Shown piece by piece: positions 22,866 to 34,160 of a stretch of DNA of 64,000 nucleotides. The DNA is from Cadophora sp. MPI-SDFR-AT-0126 (lineage: Eukaryota > Ascomycota > Leotiomycetes > Helotiales > Ploettnerulaceae), in the NCBI GenBank assembly GCA_020747065.1, contig JAGMVK010000004.1, positions 496,001-560,000 on the forward strand, in the 5' to 3' direction. The position numbers and the translations under genes were made by a program. The notes under the pieces are model-generated. The model ran no database searches, had not been told where the DNA came from, and saw nothing but the letters and a program-made list of their open reading frames with translations. The stretch's first letter is position 1; every line of letters begins with the position of its first letter.

Positions 22866-23603
22866 CCTTTCCACTGGCCATGCGTTGCTCGCGAGCACAC
22901 AATTCATCTCCGCGTAATGATGGATTGGATGGGGAGGTGGTTGGAACCTCATCCCTGGATTATGTGTTTTGCGTCGCCCATCTTCAAGATCCGTTCTTAA
23001 ACAGGCACGCTAACTTGGATTCCTTCTAGAGGACGAAAGCACTGGTGAAGTTGCCGAATGAATATACCCAATTGATGCATCAAAGGATAGATAGAAATTG
23101 GTTTGGCGTAAAGGATGGTGAATGATGAGCAAACTAGCCGGCGTTGGTGGAGGCGTATTATCTGAGAGCTTATGAGTAAGCACTCACAACAACATAGATT
23201 TAAGGTGGATAATTAATATAAGACGCTGCTGGACGCTGCTGGACGTGATTGATGGCTTAATGCCGTCAACACCCAGGTCATGATCATATTGTACAGTTTG
23301 ACATGCGATTGGATTATCATTTCCGAGTGACTTGTGGCATTGGCAGATGTGTGACGCCAACTGTGAACGGCCAGAAGTCTATTTCAGATAGTATTCTTAA
23401 GAATTGAAGCTTCGGATTCATTTTCTCAAGCGGCGGTGGGCCTTGCGAGGATGTCTCGCTTAGGCTGCATCATTTGTAAATATTTTGTTGACGCGAAAGG
23501 TCACTCCTCGTCACTATCTACAATGGAGCTATTGAAAGCCAACAGGCTCTACTTGTGCTCCCGGAGCTCCACTTCAGGTCCATAATGTGGGTATCCTTCA
23601 CCA
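22866..23603. other. Convergent 3' region with a short direct repeat
   Basis: Lies between the converging 20136 gene and TRM61. The only structure noticed is a duplicated GACGCTGCTG at about 23222-23243. Presumed 3' UTRs. Confidence 0.4.
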
Positions 23604-25193
23604 TCACATCCCGGGAAAACGTATCCTCCCTTTCGTTGATGTGCCATCCAGAAATTTCTCCTCTGGCTCATCATTCTTCTCAACATCCTTCATGTCGGTA
23701 TCTTGAGCATCCCCATCCTGTCCATTTGTCTCGCCCTGCGTAGCTTTTAGCTTCGCACTGGCCTCCGCAGCATCTTTCTGCGCCTGCTTCTCAGCTTTCT
23801 TCATCTGCTTCCGGCTCATCCCAATAAATTTGCTCCCATCTTCCTCCTTCCTCAGCAGGATCGGCCACTTCTTCCTCGCTAACAGCTCATCCTCTTCCGT
23901 CCACTCTCTCGGTAAAATCGCAAAGACGAGGTAGCTCGTATGCGTCTTGACATCAGGCTCTGTTCTATGGATCAGATTCCCTTCCTTGTACATCTTCTTC
24001 TCGATCAGATTCTCCAGGAGCTTCTCCCGGCTGTTCGGATTGACATGGACTTTCTTCGAAGGCTCGACCTTCTCGCCGTTCTCGTGGAAGGACTTGAATG
24101 TACCCTCGACTTCCTTGAGACGCGCGACGGCTTCATCGACTGATGCGGGTGTGAGCTGGAGACCGCGTTGAGCTCCGTTCTCCATGCCAATTCGCTCTCT
24201 TCGGATCTCAAATCGTCGCTGCGCCATTTCGACCATCTCGATATCGACCCAGCCTAATTGTCGCATGGCTGATACTGTACGCTGTACCTGCTCGATACAA
24301 GGCGAGAATGTGCAGATGTGAACCGGAGCTGTATCGCTGAGTGGTGAAATGAATGGGGTATCTGATGGACTTGAAGCTGGTCTGGATCTTGATAAATGCG
24401 GTAAAGCAAGCCACGGTGCAGGGAGGTCCAGGAAGACAGCTTCGGCTTTTGGACTTTTGCCATCGACCAAGAATCCACCCTCGCAAACATCTCGATGTGT
24501 GATCTGAACGGTATTCTCCAATCCATGGGCTATGATCTCTGCTTGCAGCTTCTCGTGTCTCTGTGCGTGGAACTCAAAACTCCAGATCTTGCCCGATTTT
24601 GCGCTCTTGGAGCCATTGAAGACTGCTCTTGAAGATGCGTGTGTGAATGATCCACTGCCAGCTCCAGCCTCAATCAAACTCGTCCCAGGTCTTGCTCGTA
24701 TTCGGTGCAGGATGTAGCTGTAATCGGGGGTGTAGACAACTTGTGTCCGATGTGGAAGGGAGCTCGTCCAATTTTCTGGCGTGGGAGGCAACAAATGTAC
24801 GAAACCACTCGACGCAGCAATGGCCTCTGTCTCTTCCCTCGGTGTAACTGGTGTGCTTGCATCTTCCTCCAGTTTCGGCGTCTTGTTCGCGCCATCCGCA
24901 CATTCCTCTCTTTTCCGCTTCTTGTCTTCAGCTTTTGGTCGACGTCCTCGAGATCCAGTATCCACTTTTGAAGCTCTGACCTGACTTCCCCATGGTAAGC
25001 CAATCAATGTTGTGTGAGGAAATGACCCGAATCGAGTGTTGACCACCTTCCCCTCCGAATACCCCTCGTCGTCTTCATCATGTTCCCTGAGAAGCGTTGG
25101 TATTTGTAGGTCTCTCTTGAGATGGATAATTGCGAGACTATCTGCCGTCGCTACTGTTCCTGGGTAGAGGAATGGGGAGCAATTCGATGTCAT
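23604..25193 (-). CDS. TRM61: tRNA (adenine58-N1)-methyltransferase catalytic subunit Trm61
   Basis: Single exon, 529 residues from the ATG at 25193 (MTSNCSPFLYPG). Trm61 with Trm6 makes m1A58 in tRNA, including initiator tRNA, in the nucleus. Motifs: FVHLLPPTPENWTSSLPHRTQ in two adjoining parts, TPDYSYILHRIRARPG, SAM motif I LIEAGAGSGSFTHA, WSFEFHAQR, DVCEGGF, the hallmark VFLDLPAPW, and FSPCIEQVQRT. Inserts make it longer than the yeast enzyme (383 residues): a basic Lys/Arg block near residues 80-100 that looks like a nuclear signal, and a C-terminal region with KQMKKAEKQAQKDAAEASAK. Starts 317 bp from the divergent acyltransferase gene. Confidence 0.95.
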   Translation of the reverse strand: MTSNCSPFLYPGTVATADSLAIIHLKRDLQIPTLLREHDEDDEGYSEGKVVNTRFGSFPHTTLIGLPWGSQVRASKVDTGSRGRRPKAEDKKRKREECADGANKTPKLEEDASTPVTPREETEAIAASSGFVHLLPPTPENWTSSLPHRTQVVYTPDYSYILHRIRARPGTSLIEAGAGSGSFTHASSRAVFNGSKSAKSGKIWSFEFHAQRHEKLQAEIIAHGLENTVQITHRDVCEGGFLVDGKSPKAEAVFLDLPAPWLALPHLSRSRPASSPSDTPFISPLSDTAPVHICTFSPCIEQVQRTVSAMRQLGWVDIEMVEMAQRRFEIRRERIGMENGAQRGLQLTPASVDEAVARLKEVEGTFKSFHENGEKVEPSKKVHVNPNSREKLLENLIEKKMYKEGNLIHRTEPDVKTHTSYLVFAILPREWTEEDELLARKKWPILLRKEEDGSKFIGMSRKQMKKAEKQAQKDAAEASAKLKATQGETNGQDGDAQDTDMKDVEKNDEPEEKFLDGTSTKGRIRFPGM

Positions 25194-25510
25194 TGCTGTG
25201 TTTGAGAACTTATTGAAGTTCAACGACGAGGAGAAATTGCTATCGCATCCGCCCAGATAAATTCTTGGTTGGCAGAATTGGGCGGTGAGAAGTTGAACAT
25301 GGTATTTTAGCGCAAGGCTGACAGACGCTAGCAGTAACCCCTGCTCAAATCACGTTCAAGCACGCAATTTCCAACGTTTATTGACAAGGCTCAATCGGAT
25401 CTGGAATCGCTTTCATATCTGACAAACATGGAGATCCATAGCCCGATCTCATCAAGGAGCATTGACATCTCGTATCTTGACGATTGATTCAAGAAGAACA
25501 AAACAGCAAC
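25194..25510. promoter_or_regulatory. Divergent promoter of TRM61 and cysA-like gene
   Basis: 317 bp between divergent start codons; no motif strong enough to name. Confidence 0.45.
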
Positions 25511-27079
25511 ATGAATTCGACTCGGAGTATTGGTGCAGCTGCACGGAGAGCTACAAGACCATTAAAACATATACCGAAAACATGGCATTCTTCTGCGCCT
25601 CGGCAGTCCGCCACTACGCAAAACGGACGAATACAGAATGCCTCGAGGCTATTCCATGCTCAGACTCAGAAGAAGAATGCTGCTGCCGGTGTTGCAAAAG
25701 CATCAAACCCTCCCATGGCATTCCCTTGCCTCGATGCGCTTGAGTCCAAATCCGCAACACTCGAAGCTATGTCTTTATCCAGCGGCCCAGAGCCTTCATA
25801 CACAAGCGGAGCGACACTCAATTACCATTGCCACGATCCATTATCACTCGATTGGGGAGGGGTATTACGGGAATTCGACATTGCATACGAGACTTGGGGC
25901 GAGATCAACGCCGACAAGTCAAATGTGATTCTCTTGCATACTGGTCTTTCAGCGTCCTCTCATGCACATTCTACAGAATTGAACCCCAAACCTGGGTGGT
26001 GGGAGAAGTTTATTGGGCCGAATGGATCTCTCGATACGAATAAATACCATATAATTTGCACGAATGTTATTGGAGGTTGCTTTGGATCAACAGGTCCAAG
26101 TAGCATCGACCCAGCAGACGGACAAAGATATGCTACGAGATTTCCAATCCTAACATTGGAGGATATGGTTCGGGCACAATTCAGACTTCTTGACAGCTTA
26201 GGGATCAAAAAGCTATACGCCAGTGTGGGAGCCAGTATGGGAGGCATGCAATCCCTAGCTGCTGGGCTTCTGTTCCCAGAACGTGTGGGCAGGATAGCCA
26301 GTATCTCTGGCTGTGCGAGAAGCCATCCGTACAGCATTGCAATGCGACACACCCAGAGGCAAGTCCTCATGATGGACCCAAAATGGAATCGAGGTTTCTA
26401 TTACGACAGCATTCCTCCACATGCGGGCATGAAACTCGCGAGAGAAATCGCGACAGTCACATATCGCTCCGGACCAGAGTGGGAGCAGAGATTCGGCCGT
26501 CGGAGAGCTGATCCTAGTAAACAGCCTGCATTATGTCCAGATTTCCTCATTGAGACGTATCTCGACCACGCGGGGGAGAAGTTCTGCTTGGAATATGACC
26601 CGAATAGCTTACTGTATGTTAGCAAAGCCATGGATCTTTTTGATCTCGGTGCAAGCAATCAGTCGGCGACCGCTTCACGGCGTGCTGCTCAAGCGGCACG
26701 ACTTGATAAGGGACAATTACAGGAGACCGAGGCAGCGTCTTGCACTCTCACGCTCCCCGATTCTCCTTACGAAGAGCAGCCTGAATCTGGTGGACCTACA
26801 GACCTGAATGCACCTGTCCAACAGGCTTCTGAGCCCCCGAAAGACTTGATCCTTGGACTGAAGGCTCTGAGGGATCATCCAACTTTTGTGATGGGCGTTG
26901 CTAGCGATAGTCTCTTCCCGGCCTGGCAGCAGCGAGAAGTCGCAGAGACATTGAGGAGAGCAGGAAACAACAGAGTTACGCATGTTGAACTTGGCGAGGA
27001 TGTGAGCCTCTTTGGTCACGACACCTTTTTGCTGGATGTGGAGCATGTTGGCGGCAGTTTGAAGCAATTCCTAGGGTAG
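25511..27079 (+). CDS. cysA: Mitochondrial serine O-acyltransferase of the CysA/Cys2 type
   Basis: Single exon, 522 residues from the ATG at 25511. The N-terminus (about 1-50) is rich in Arg, Ser and Ala without acids, as in a mitochondrial presequence. The fold is the alpha/beta-hydrolase of homoserine acyltransferases. The nucleophile elbow is GASMGGMQ (Ser near 242), with the Asp in [13 protein letters not shown] and the His in FGHDTFLL. The sequence type ([56 protein letters not shown] in adjoining parts) is that of Aspergillus CysA and fission yeast Cys2, reported as serine O-acetyltransferases related to Met2, rather than of Met2 itself. The reaction would give the acyl-serine precursor of cysteine. 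Acetyl versus succinyl donor cannot be read from the sequence. Confidence 0.88.
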   Translation: MNSTRSIGAAARRATRPLKHIPKTWHSSAPRQSATTQNGRIQNASRLFHAQTQKKNAAAGVAKASNPPMAFPCLDALESKSATLEAMSLSSGPEPSYTSGATLNYHCHDPLSLDWGGVLREFDIAYETWGEINADKSNVILLHTGLSASSHAHSTELNPKPGWWEKFIGPNGSLDTNKYHIICTNVIGGCFGSTGPSSIDPADGQRYATRFPILTLEDMVRAQFRLLDSLGIKKLYASVGASMGGMQSLAAGLLFPERVGRIASISGCARSHPYSIAMRHTQRQVLMMDPKWNRGFYYDSIPPHAGMKLAREIATVTYRSGPEWEQRFGRRRADPSKQPALCPDFLIETYLDHAGEKFCLEYDPNSLLYVSKAMDLFDLGASNQSATASRRAAQAARLDKGQLQETEAASCTLTLPDSPYEEQPESGGPTDLNAPVQQASEPPKDLILGLKALRDHPTFVMGVASDSLFPAWQQREVAETLRRAGNNRVTHVELGEDVSLFGHDTFLLDVEHVGGSLKQFLG

Positions 27080-27568
27080 ATTGGCAGAGTCTTTGTCTTC
27101 GTCATATCTATCTGTGATCTTCTCAACCGAGAGGATCGAATTTGGTTAAAAAGTTGCTGGGTGTGTCAGCCTGACAGTATTGACTGTCATCATGACGGGT
27201 TTGTAATTTAAAATGTCTTTGGACCACAGCAGGAATCTTGTTGATTGGATGAGCGATGGCGCGATTGGGAGTGTTCAGGTTATCAAAAACACGACGAGAT
27301 GAAAGCAGTACTGCCACCACAATTTTGTACAAAATCATTACACCTAGAATGCTGCAACATTCTGCAAATGCTACATGGTATCTCAGGACGCCAAACACCA
27401 TACATATATACAAACCATAAGACACCGTCTCTTCTCCATCCACTTATATATCCTCGGAACAGAATCTAAACATTACCCAACCATTCATTACTTTTCCTTA
27501 AATCCGTAACACCACGATCCTTCTCTACTATTCACCCCCTCCCTTCCCACATGATCCCACAAGCAGCA
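27080..27568. other. Convergent 3' region
   Basis: Presumed 3' UTRs of two converging genes; nothing else seen. Confidence 0.4.
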
Positions 27569-28446
27569 TTACCGACCATCAGGAGAACTCAGCCTAAACC
27601 CCTCCAGCTGCCCATCCAGCCACTTCCCAATCTCAACCGCCTGCCTCTTAACCCCCATAATACTCCCCGCCCTCGTCCCCGTACTCCGAATACTGCCCGC
27701 GTCGCTCGGCGCCGCACTCCCCATGCCAGTAGCCAAATGACCTCCTCCTCCTCTCTCCCCATCATGGGTATCTCCCAGTGGTGAAGACGGTGGACTCGTG
27801 TGCCGCGAGTGATTGAGACTCAGATGTGCTTGTGCCTGGAAGGAGTGGTTCTGGTTGGGATGTGAGGTTGAAGTCGAGGTTGAGGGAGAGGACGGTCCGA
27901 TGGCGACGAAGAGGAGGCCACAGGAGAGGGCGCGGATGACCATTATGCCATGGGACAGCTGGATGGTGATCGTGCTGAGGTCGTGGTCGGTCATGGTGGA
28001 TGTGCTGGAGAAGGTTGCGTCTGAGCCTCGGGACTGGGACTGAGAATGGCTTGTTTGCGCTTGTACTTGTGACTGTGAAGGCGAGGGGAGAGCAGAACGC
28101 ATGATAGACGTCGTGGGTTGGTAGAGGTTCCATAGTGAGCAGGCGAGCGTTGCTTGTGTGCGGAGGGTTGACGCGGGTAATGGGGAGGAGCTCGAGAGTA
28201 GCTTGCCTGTTGGGGAGAGTAGGAGGAGCGTGGGGAGTTGGGGCGTTGTATTTTGTGAGAGAAACGCTGTGAGGCGCTTGGTGAGGAGCATTGTTTGCGA
28301 CATTGCGTCGAGGAGTGGTGATTGCGGTTGTGAAGAAGGAGAGAGGGGTGATTCGAAGATGCTGTGGAGATGCAAATCAGCTTATAGAATTCGAGATAGG
28401 TGCAGAGCAGCAGGAGTTGCGCAGATGATTGAACTTACTATGGCAT
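27569..28446 (-). CDS. Roadblock/LC7-type protein, Ego3/Slm4-like
   Basis: Exons 28446-28439 (8 nt) and 28361-27569 give 266 residues. The tiny exon ATGCCATA followed by a GTAAGT donor restores a frame starting MPYIFESP. The Roadblock fold is visible in two pieces: TLLLLSPTGKLLSSSS with RTQATLACSLWNLY, and after a Ser/Gln-rich insert (about residues 90-130) the HDLSTITIQLSHGIMVIRAL...CGLLFVAIGP segment. Such proteins scaffold Rag GTPases on the vacuole (EGO/Ragulator) and feed TORC1. The last third contains a second low-complexity insert and ends with an amphipathic VEIGKWLDGQLEGFRL helix. The Ego3 assignment is moderate; MglB/Roadblock membership is firmer. Confidence 0.68.
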
Positions 28447-29693
28447 CTAGGAATCTTGCCAGATGCGATGCAAAGCAATTGGATCTATTCCAATACCTGT
28501 GGTGGTTCTGGTTTGTGGCGCGACATGGGAGTTGGAGCTTGTGAAAGAGGGAAGGTTCGAAGTTGGAAAGTGAACCGATTGTTGATTGTGGCCCGGGCCA
28601 AGATTTGCCTCGAGTTCACTTTTGCTGTCATTCAATACTTGTACACATACTTAATTCTCTATCGACATCTTTTGGTGCCAGACCAAAAACAATCCCATGG
28701 GATGGTCTTATCCAGGCTTAGCGATGTACTTACTTACTGAATTAGCCATCATTTACCTTTTTGATAGCTTGAGAGCTTTTCTTTACGCAGCAGCCGGTCA
28801 CTCCCACGGACTGATCATTGATCACTTTTGCGGGGGGTTTGAAGCTGTGCAATCAAGCGTCCAGGATCTATTTAATGACCACTTGGAGAATCGGGTGGAC
28901 TTCTACGAGGCAGAAGAAGCCAGAGAGAACGGAGATTGGAGTTCGGGAGAAGGGTTCACTGACAAAGAAGAACAAGATACCCAAGTGCCTGACAATGACA
29001 TCTTTGCCTTGCATTAAGCAAACAAATCGATGTCGGAGAAGCCTGCCGTGCTATTATATCTGGACTTTTAGTCCTGAACCAATTCTTCTGCTGAGCTGTC
29101 TACTTTCTGCATCTGGCATTGTATCTTGTTCTTTACCTCCTGGCAGATTTAAAGAAGAGCTTTCGAGCTTTAACGAGGCTGTTCCACCAAGGGACCTCAC
29201 TTCAGCGTCCTCGTTACTTGGCTTGCGTGGAAGTTTCTCTGGAGCCTTCTCTCAGCCGTCTCTCCCGCTTCCACTGAGCCTGCATCTCTTCTTGAAAGTA
29301 CAAGTGAAGGTTTAAGGTCACTTCGACTTATTTCTCCTTTCAGCCTCGGCTGGATTTAGTAATTAGTTCCCATCACATCACTCCACCTCCACTTCAACTG
29401 TCTCACACGTCATTGGGCGAGCAACGCGGGGCATTAGATCTCGGATTGTTTCCACCATCATCTTGTCTGCTCTTCAGCCTCCTCTCCCACTCTTTCTGTC
29501 CTCAAAAGGCTTTGTGATATTCCATGAACTCAATTTTTCACTTGCAACGCACTCTCAGGTCAAGCTTTCTTCGATACTCGTTACACTCAGGTAAGCTATC
29601 CAAAGCTCTTCGAGCTTGATAGCTGTGGACCAATGGCGGGGTAAATATTGCTGACACTAGGGCACCTGGATAGCTGCCAGAACTTTCGCAACC
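28447..29693. other. Divergent upstream region of Roadblock and GLO1 genes
   Basis: 1.25 kb. A 106-codon frame at 28697-29017 (+) with an N-terminal hydrophobic stretch and acidic tail is open, but has no recognised homologue, so it is mentioned only as a weak candidate. Otherwise promoter and 5' UTR sequence. Confidence 0.35.
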
Positions 29694-30877
29694 ATGGCCG
29701 CAACCAAGCCGGAAACTTATAAGTTCAATCACTCGATGTACGCAGGCAGAATATCTTAAAAGATGGGTTAATATTGATGTTCTCCCAGGATTCGGGTGAA
29801 GGATCCAAAAGAATCAGGTATGTTAAAAGCCAGCAACAATTCTAGGGCAAATCGACTAACAGCTTCTAATAGTGAAGTTCTATGAGTTCCTCGGCATGAA
29901 GATGATCCAGAAGATCGAGCAACCAGAAGCCAAATTCGACCTATACTTCATGGGCTACGATTCACCGAAGGCGGTCTCCCACGGAAACCACTTCAGCGAT
30001 CGCGAAGGCCTCATCGAGTTGACACATAATTACGGCACAGAGAACGATCCTAATTACAAAGTCTCAACTGGCAACAGTGAACCACACAAGGGGTTCGGAC
30101 ATACTTGCATCAGCGTCGATAACATCCAAGCTGCATGCCAACGAATTGAGGACGCCGGTTATAAGTTCCAGAAGAAGTTGACTGATGGTCGTATGCGGAG
30201 CATCGCTTTTGCTTTGGATCCTGATGGTTATTGGGTTGAGATCATCGGCCAAAATCCTGTTGACAAGACGGAGGGTATCAAGACCACAGATTTGGCAACA
30301 TACAGAATGGTCGGTTTTACTTCGTCACAGAGTTGGATCTTGCTCACACCTATAGAACCACACCATGATCCGTGTTAAGGACCACGAGAAGTCATTGAAG
30401 TTCTACCAAGATGTATTTGGAATGACTATCCTCCGTACGAGCGAGAACAAAGATGCAAAATTCAACCTCTACTTCCTTGGCTACCCCGGCGACAAAGGCG
30501 TGCCACAGACCTCTGCCAATGGTGTCAACCCAACCGCTGATCGCGAGGGCCTTCTGGAATTGACCTGGAATTACGGTACCGAGAGCGACCCAAACTTCAA
30601 ATATCACAACGGCAACGACCAACCGCAAGGATTTGGACATATCTGTAAGTACTGGCTTTGCTGATCTGCCGTGGAAATTTGAATATAGTTGACATATACA
30701 GGTGTCTCCGTCGACGACCTCGATGCAGCATGCAAGCGCTTTGAAGACTTGGGAGTCAACTGGAAGAAGAGGCTTACTGATGGCCGCATGAAGAACGTTG
30801 CTTTCGTGCTTGATCCTGATAATTACTGGATCGAGGTCATCCAGAATGAGAAGTTGAAGTCACGGGCTAACTGGTAA
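29694..30877 (+). CDS. GLO1: Glyoxalase I (two-domain lactoylglutathione lyase)
   Basis: Exons 29694-29737, 29789-29817, 29873-30309, 30356-30644 and 30702-30877 give 324 residues. The enzyme isomerises the hemithioacetal of methylglyoxal and glutathione in the cytosol. Two homologous glyoxalase halves are fused, as in yeast. First half: NHSMIRVKDPKES split by two introns, KFYEFLGMK, LIELTHNYGTEND, GFGHTCISVDN and DPDGYWVEII. Second half: NHTMIRVKDHEKSLKFYQDVFGM, LLELTWNYGTESD, GFGHICVSVDD and DPDNYWIEVI. The His/Glu metal ligands are therefore present in both halves. A 29-nt second exon is supported by the exact restoration of MIRVKDPKESVKFY. The end ANW is compact and complete. Confidence 0.96.
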
Positions 30878-31486
30878 AAATTGTATGGTTGTGTGGGGCT
30901 TTAGAGGACAAAACAAGCTTCTTTAATTGAGAGTTTACATGCAGGGTTACTGAAAAGCTCTCTTGCTGCTGTAATTTAGTTTCTTCTCATGACCACTCGT
31001 TGACTTACACAACATCGTTTGTTTACAACGTTAGCGAGCTGACGCCGCCAATGAAGTCGCGAGCTCCGTCGAGCAGAATGCTGATCAACGAATGAGCGAA
31101 TACATAGAATATCTGAAACGCAATGGTGATGTGGGGTTGAGATGGGATTCTAGGCCGCGGTAGATGATTCACAAATGTTATATGAAATGTACTGCGAAGT
31201 GACTTGGGTAATGAGTGAAGAAAGCCATGGTATAAACCACAGCAAGAGCCCTTGATTCCCTCTAGATTAAGATTCCAGCTCTGTTCCGTAGCCAGACAGA
31301 CGAGCCATGTCTCCTCAACACTTTCCATCTCATCTCCCTAGTCCAGTCCCAGGACTTCCTGCCACTCACTCGGCGTAAATACAAAATTAAACAGATGCAA
31401 AACAAGCATACACGCAAGACACCGACAAATGCTACAGACAAGACGCTACATCGATAAGTCTTTGATGAATCCATCCCGCCATGGTA
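30878..31486. other. Convergent 3' region
   Basis: Between GLO1 and the LYAR-type gene, converging. No supported feature. Confidence 0.4.
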
Positions 31487-32956
31487 TCACAGAAACAAGA
31501 CGATCTCCCCCCGCTCATTCCTCTTCATGCGTAGACTCCTCCACAACTCCTTCTCCTCGACCGCCTTGCCCAGTCCAGTATTCGTAGCTGCGCGCTCGCG
31601 GTGATAGCGTTTCAGCGCCTTATTCATGCTAACGCCGCGCTCGCTTTCGGGGCCTTTGTTGATGAAGCTCAGGAGGAGCTCGGCGCGGGGTTGGTACACG
31701 ACTAATTGGCTTCCGTTGTCCTCGCCTAAAGCTACCTCGCCGTTCATCGGCTGGTACTCAATCATCTTGCGGGAAGGACGGTCGGAATCCTCGCGATGGC
31801 GGCGGTGTTTCCTCTTTGGTCTGTCTTCGGAGTGTTCTCTTGACGAGACTCGCTTGGTGCTGATGAGAGACATGAGGTTATTGCTGATGGTATCGACACG
31901 GCCACGCTTCAGGTTCTTGGAATGCTTGGTCTTTTTGAGTGGGCTGCCGGGCGAGGCATCTCCTGCATCACCGCCAGAGTAGTCTGGTGAAGGTGGGAAA
32001 ACAGAAGGTCGAGACATGAGGCGGCCCAGACCGCCTGTCAGGCCGGAGTGAAGAACGGGCGGGGCATCGGTCATGCTTTCATCGTCGCGTACAGCGAGGT
32101 CCTGAGTCTCGACGTGGAGACGCTTGCGCTTCTTGTCTTTCTTCTCCTCGCGAGTGAGTTCCCGCTCCTTCCTGTCCTTCTTGCGCTCTCGTTCTGCTTT
32201 GGGTGCGGGCGTTTGGTATTCTGAGGCCGCGGTTGGGACGGGTCCGTTTCCATATTCTACCAAATCGGTAACACTTTGTGCGGCGTCCTCAAAGCGTACT
32301 CGTACAAGGTCCCGGTCGTGATTTGATTCCATATCCTCATCTTTGGTATCTTCAATTAGGTTCATTGGCTCTGGGGCAGGGAGCTCGAGTCGAGACTGAT
32401 TTGGCGTCGAACTGTCTACCAAAAAATCGAAAACATTGACAGGGCTCGATGCGAGTTTGAATCCTGGCGCGGCAGAAGGGGGAGAGGGCGCTTCAGGCAT
32501 GGGTGGCTCGACAATCTCGATGTGCGAATTGTGGTGGTACTCATCGTCGGCATCCTCAACGTATGCGGTATGTTGTACAAGAGCCTGCGAGTGGTTCTGG
32601 TGTTGATTGTTGTTTCTATTCTTCTTCTCCTTCTCCGGTCGATACAATGCTCCTTGGTACTTCTGTGCTTCACTAATACAACTCTGTGGGACATGTCAGC
32701 GCATGCCGGAAGGTCTGTTGGAGGGGTAAATACCGTATGCGCGCGATAGTCCGTCCCGTAGAAGTGTACCATGCAATCAATACATGTAAACGATGCGCCG
32801 TAGCATTGATTACGGTGTTGATCCAACTTCTTCTTCGTGAGGACGTCGCCGCAGTTCTACCAGAGCAGCATTGTCAGACCAGATCATCCCACGATAAGCC
32901 GTGTTGGGTGTTTCAGAGCGTGTAGAAGTACATACCTCGCAGGAGAAAGAAACCAT
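31487..32956 (-). CDS. LYAR-type C2HC zinc-finger protein
   Basis: Exons 32956-32936, 32856-32734 and 32683-31487 give 446 residues. The N-terminal 65 residues are the LYAR zinc-finger pair: SCENCGDVLTKKKLDQHRNQC across intron 1 (written here as the C-x2-C...H-x3-C unit) and FTCIDCMVHFYGTDYRAHT joined to SC across intron 2, then SEAQKYQGALY. LYAR proteins are nucleolar and linked to rRNA transcription and pre-rRNA processing. The rest is disordered, with acidic patches, a Lys/Arg-rich block (about 190-215) that should direct nuclear import, and a conserved C-terminal helix region ESERGVSMNKALKRYHRER...ELWRSLRMKRNERGEIVLF. Splice sites are all canonical. Confidence 0.9.
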
Positions 32957-34160
32957 GATGAATTTTCTCTTTGGGCACTCGATTTGTGGGGTTCTGCTGG
33001 AGACTCGTTGTCCTGAGCGGTGGAATTGATATTCGATGCTGAATGTCGTGAGCAATAGGAGGGAAAGTTTGCAGATAGTGGGTGTCTGAGTGGGTTGATT
33101 TGGCTGGTAAGGGGGCGCGTGGTGGTTGTAGGAGGTGTTCCACGGTACGAATTAACCCTGGCCTTACCCTATTTCTGGATCAGGATTGCGGGCGGATGGT
33201 GTTGGCTTGGCCTGGGCTTTGCGCTGATGCAAGGTCGCGTTGGTGCATGAGCTGATCGCCGACGCTGTTTGGCTGCCGCTGTTGGAAAGGCCGGGGATTG
33301 GTCGTGCAATTGCTTGGTGGAGATGACGAGGAATTTTGTCCATTCCACTCGTGTTCAACACGTGAGGGTGTTTCAACAAGGGTATCAATCTGAAGCTGTT
33401 GCTTCGTCGAGGAAATATTCGGATGGCAATACGAGACGTTGATAAGAGTTTGAAATAGATCATTAAGTTCGTGATCATAATAATTCATCAAGATATATGA
33501 ATATGAGAGTAGAGGAATTTCAATGTTTCTAATACATGACCAAGAGAAGCAGTAATGAAGGTCCATGACTGTCTCGGGAATTAAATCGGACAATGATATC
33601 TCTACCAAAAGTCAGAAGATCTATGATGATCGAATCGATAGTAGAAATGTAAGGAATTGTACCCAAACAAGCATATGATTAGGAACAGATGACTCAGATA
33701 TCTGACCAGTGAATATGAATAAAGGGAGTCGACATTTGTTTTCAAAGATGTCTATTGTATGAATGCGGTCTTTTGTACAGTGTGTCTTCTTGCATCTTTT
33801 CTCCTCCAGCCCAAAAGAATACCTCCCTTCCGGACTTTGTGAGTGGTTGACTTCCCCCGGTAGCAATGGCGATTAGAATGGCTAATACATATTAGACTCG
33901 TGTAACCTCGTAGTGAATAACGAGCTGAGAGGCATGGAGCTATTGCTCCGTAGAAATGAATAGTTCTCTTAGACTATAATGCCACTTCAAGATCTTGGTA
34001 GAAGCCAAAGCTCCAGACCGCGATTCTCACTTGAGAAATTTGGCATAGATTCGAGCAGCCTTAGCCTGATACCCAGATAAATTCCATGATTGCTATGCAG
34101 TTCTCTCCACACATCCCCTGCCGTTCATAATTCCGCCCAATCGAACCCTCTCCTCGCCCT
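32957..34160. other. Upstream region of the LYAR-type gene and 3' flank of QCR10
   Basis: 1.2 kb without a supported gene. A Gln-rich open frame at 33180-33608 (-) has no recognisable domain and is treated as chance. Confidence 0.4.

Noticed and set aside
34130..34150. GGGTTCGATTGG (minus strand) resembling a tRNA B box
   Set aside because: The consensus ends in TCC, not TGG, and the flanks do not form a tRNA; part of it lies at the end of the QCR10 gene model.
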